Assembly (NCBI RefSeq): GCF_002090095.1
Contig: NZ_BBRJ01000003.1
Location: 434,001-498,000, forward strand
Origin: Demequina sp. NBRC 110053
Lineage (GTDB): Bacteria > Actinomycetota > Actinomycetes > Actinomycetales > Demequinaceae
Direction: 5' to 3'
DNA: 64,000 bases
Shown here: piece after piece, positions 62,576 to 64,000 of the stretch
Numbering within the stretch: the stretch's first letter is position 1
How the letters are laid out: every line of letters begins with the position of its first letter
Notes under the pieces: generated by a model
Told to the model about the DNA's origin: nothing
Databases searched by the model: none
Seen by the model: only the letters and a program-made list of their open reading frames with translations
Translations under genes and position numbers: made by a program

Positions 62576-64000
62576 CTAGCGCCCCAGGTACTTGCCCAGG
62601 TCCTGCTGCAGCTGCGAAGGATCGAAGTCCTCCTGCTGCTGCTGTCCCAGCCCGAAGGCGCTGCCAGCGGGCGCCTGGGGGCCGGTCGCGGCGCGGTTCC
62701 TCGCGGCCGCCTCCTGCTGGGCGCGCTTGGCGGGGTTGCCCGACTTGCCCTTGACCTTGCGCTGAGGCGCCTGCTTGCCCTTGGACTTCTTGCCGCCAGG
62801 CATGCCGCCCCACGCTCCCGGGGCGCCGCCGCCCTGGCCGGGCAGCTGCGGCATGCCGCCTCCCTTGGACATCGCGCGCATCATCTTCTGCGCGTCCTCG
62901 AACCGCTTGACCAGCGAGTTGACGTCGGACACCTGCGTGCCCGAGCCGGCAGCGATGCGCGAGCGGCGCGAGCCGTTGAGGATCTTGGGGTTGTCGCGCT
63001 CGGACGGGGTCATCGACTGGACGATGGCCTCGATGCGGGTCAGCTCGCGCTCGTCGAAGTTCTCGATCTGCTCACGCATCTGGCCCATGCCGGGCAGCAT
63101 GCCGAGCATCTTCTTCATGGAGCCCATGTTCTTGAGCTGCTGCATCTGGACCAGGAAGTCCGCGAGGGTGAAGTCCTCGCCCTTGGAGACCTTGTCCGCC
63201 ATGCGGGCGGCCTCGGCCTGGTCGAAGGACTTCTCGGCCTTCTCGATGAGGGTGAGGATGTCGCCCATGTCGAGGATGCGGCTGGCCATGCGATCCGGGT
63301 GGAACACCTCGAAGTCGTCGAGCTTCTCGCCCGTGGACGCGAACAGGATGGGCCGGCCCGTGACCTCGCGCACGGAAAGGGCGGCGCCGCCGCGGGTGTC
63401 GCCGTCGAGCTTGGTGAGCACCACGCCCGTGACGTCGACGCCCTGCTGGAAGGCCTGCGCGGTGGCGACCGCGTCCTGGCCGATCATCGCGTCGATGACG
63501 AACAGGATCTCGTCGGGCTCCACGGCCTTGCGGATGTCCGCGGCCTGCCTCATCAGCTCCTGGTCGACGCCCAGACGGCCGGCGGTGTCGACGATCACCA
63601 CGGAGTGCTGGCGCTGCTCGGCCTCCTTGACGCCCTTCTTGGCCACCTTGACCGGGTTGCCCTTGACCCGCTCGCCGTCGCGGGTGATGCCCGGCTCCGG
63701 CGCGAACACGGGCACGCCTGCGCGCTCGCCGACCACCTGCAGCTGGTTCACGGCGTTCGGGCGCTGGAGGTCGGCTGCGACCAGCAGCGGGGTGTGGCCC
63801 TGGCCCTTGAGGTGGTGCGCGAGCTTGCCTGCCAGGGTGGTCTTGCCCGCTCCCTGAAGACCGGCGAGCATGATGACGGTGGGGCCGGTCTTCGCGTGGC
63901 GCAGCTGGCGCGCCTCGCCGCCGAGGATCGACACGAGCTCCTCGTTGACGATCTTGACGACCTGCTGGCCGGGGTTGAGGGCGCCGGAGACCTCGGCGCC
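62576..64000 (-). CDS. ffh: Signal recognition particle protein Ffh, N-terminus off window
   Basis: SRP GTPase that targets membrane proteins. 474 residues are visible; the missing N-terminus lies past 64000. The NG domain shows the end of the four-helix bundle (PGQQVVKIVNEELVSILGG), Walker A GLQGAGKTTLAGKLA, DTAGRLGVDQELM and TKLDGDTRGGAALS. The M domain has the SRP-RNA motif RRSRIAAGSGTQVSDVNSLV and a Met/Gly/Lys-rich C-terminus. Reads into the next gene outside the window; SRP RNA is not in the window. Confidence 0.97.
   Translation of the reverse strand, partial: GAEVSGALNPGQQVVKIVNEELVSILGGEARQLRHAKTGPTVIMLAGLQGAGKTTLAGKLAHHLKGQGHTPLLVAADLQRPNAVNQLQVVGERAGVPVFAPEPGITRDGERVKGNPVKVAKKGVKEAEQRQHSVVIVDTAGRLGVDQELMRQAADIRKAVEPDEILFVIDAMIGQDAVATAQAFQQGVDVTGVVLTKLDGDTRGGAALSVREVTGRPILFASTGEKLDDFEVFHPDRMASRILDMGDILTLIEKAEKSFDQAEAARMADKVSKGEDFTLADFLVQMQQLKNMGSMKKMLGMLPGMGQMREQIENFDERELTRIEAIVQSMTPSERDNPKILNGSRRSRIAAGSGTQVSDVNSLVKRFEDAQKMMRAMSKGGGMPQLPGQGGGAPGAWGGMPGGKKSKGKQAPQRKVKGKSGNPAKRAQQEAAARNRAATGPQAPAGSAFGLGQQQQEDFDPSQLQQDLGKYLGR

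Noticed and set aside
1..64000. tRNA, rRNA, SRP RNA, CRISPR, IS elements or prophage
   Set aside because: No T-loop or anticodon patterns, no regularly spaced repeats, no transposase or phage genes were found; the region is core genome.

Overview
The window is very GC-rich (about 70%). It carries the translation, cell-division and isoprenoid core-gene order typical of Actinomycetota, probably order Micrococcales; a Demequina- or Cellulomonas-like organism is my best guess, not proven. Actinobacterial hallmarks are DUF2469 next to rnhB, a DUF4439 lipoprotein beside rimP-nusA, a DUF4081-type acetyltransferase behind ispG, the MEP pathway genes ispG and dxr, and long low-complexity tails on S2, S16 and IF-2. 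Almost every gene is on the minus strand. Only four are on plus: a GNAT acetyltransferase, the DUF4439 lipoprotein, an M23 protein and a small membrane protein.

Layout. 1-7.6 kb: partial ZIP metal transporter, GNAT, a small TPR-like membrane protein with dapB, an M16 peptidase, then an envelope-lipid cluster (GT-C-like membrane protein, HAD-UbiA fusion, small multidrug-resistance-like flippase). 7.9-10.7 kb: pnp and rpsO. 10.9-12.1 kb: a zinc alcohol dehydrogenase of the phosphonate-associated type behind three PHO-box-like repeats. 12.2-15.5 kb: a gluABCD-type glutamate ABC transporter. 15.5-22.5 kb: rimP-nusA-ylxR-infB-rbfA-truB-ribF. 22.6-26.4 kb: DUF4439 lipoprotein, a membrane protein and a NarL-type two-component system. 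26.4-30.4 kb: proS and an S-layer-homology surface protein. 30.5-41.6 kb: rpsB-tsf-pyrH-frr-cdsA-rlmN-(DivIVA-like)-dxr-RIP protease-ispG-GNAT. 41.9-47.7 kb: M23 protein, WhiG/FliA-type sigma factor, xerC, dprA, comM, yraN. 47.8-52.3 kb: two drug-efflux modules, each an MFS pump with its own repressor and operator. 52.4-57.5 kb: DUF2469, rnhB, lepB, rplS, trmD, rimM, a small membrane protein, KH protein, rpsP. 57.7-64 kb: a lipoprotein, a flavin electron-transfer operon (ferric-reductase-like, FMN-binding, ApbE), an amidohydrolase and partial ffh.

The window is mostly housekeeping DNA, and I see no phage, IS element, CRISPR array or tRNA. The strongest structure not explained by genes is a short motif, CGCATCGGC. 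Its octamer core GCATCGGC occurs about 44 times by hand count, on both strands, inside genes and between them. Other signals are about a dozen leaderless promoters with a fixed 6-7 nt gap from the -10 box to the start codon, three 11-bp-phased GTTCA repeats (PHO box), clear operators for both efflux repressors, a near-palindrome lying on the promoter of the surface-protein gene, and a signal peptidase gene with no ATG, GTG or TTG start in a sensible place.

All coordinates, motifs and counts were read by eye. Family names rest on recognisable motifs and gene order, not on database searches.
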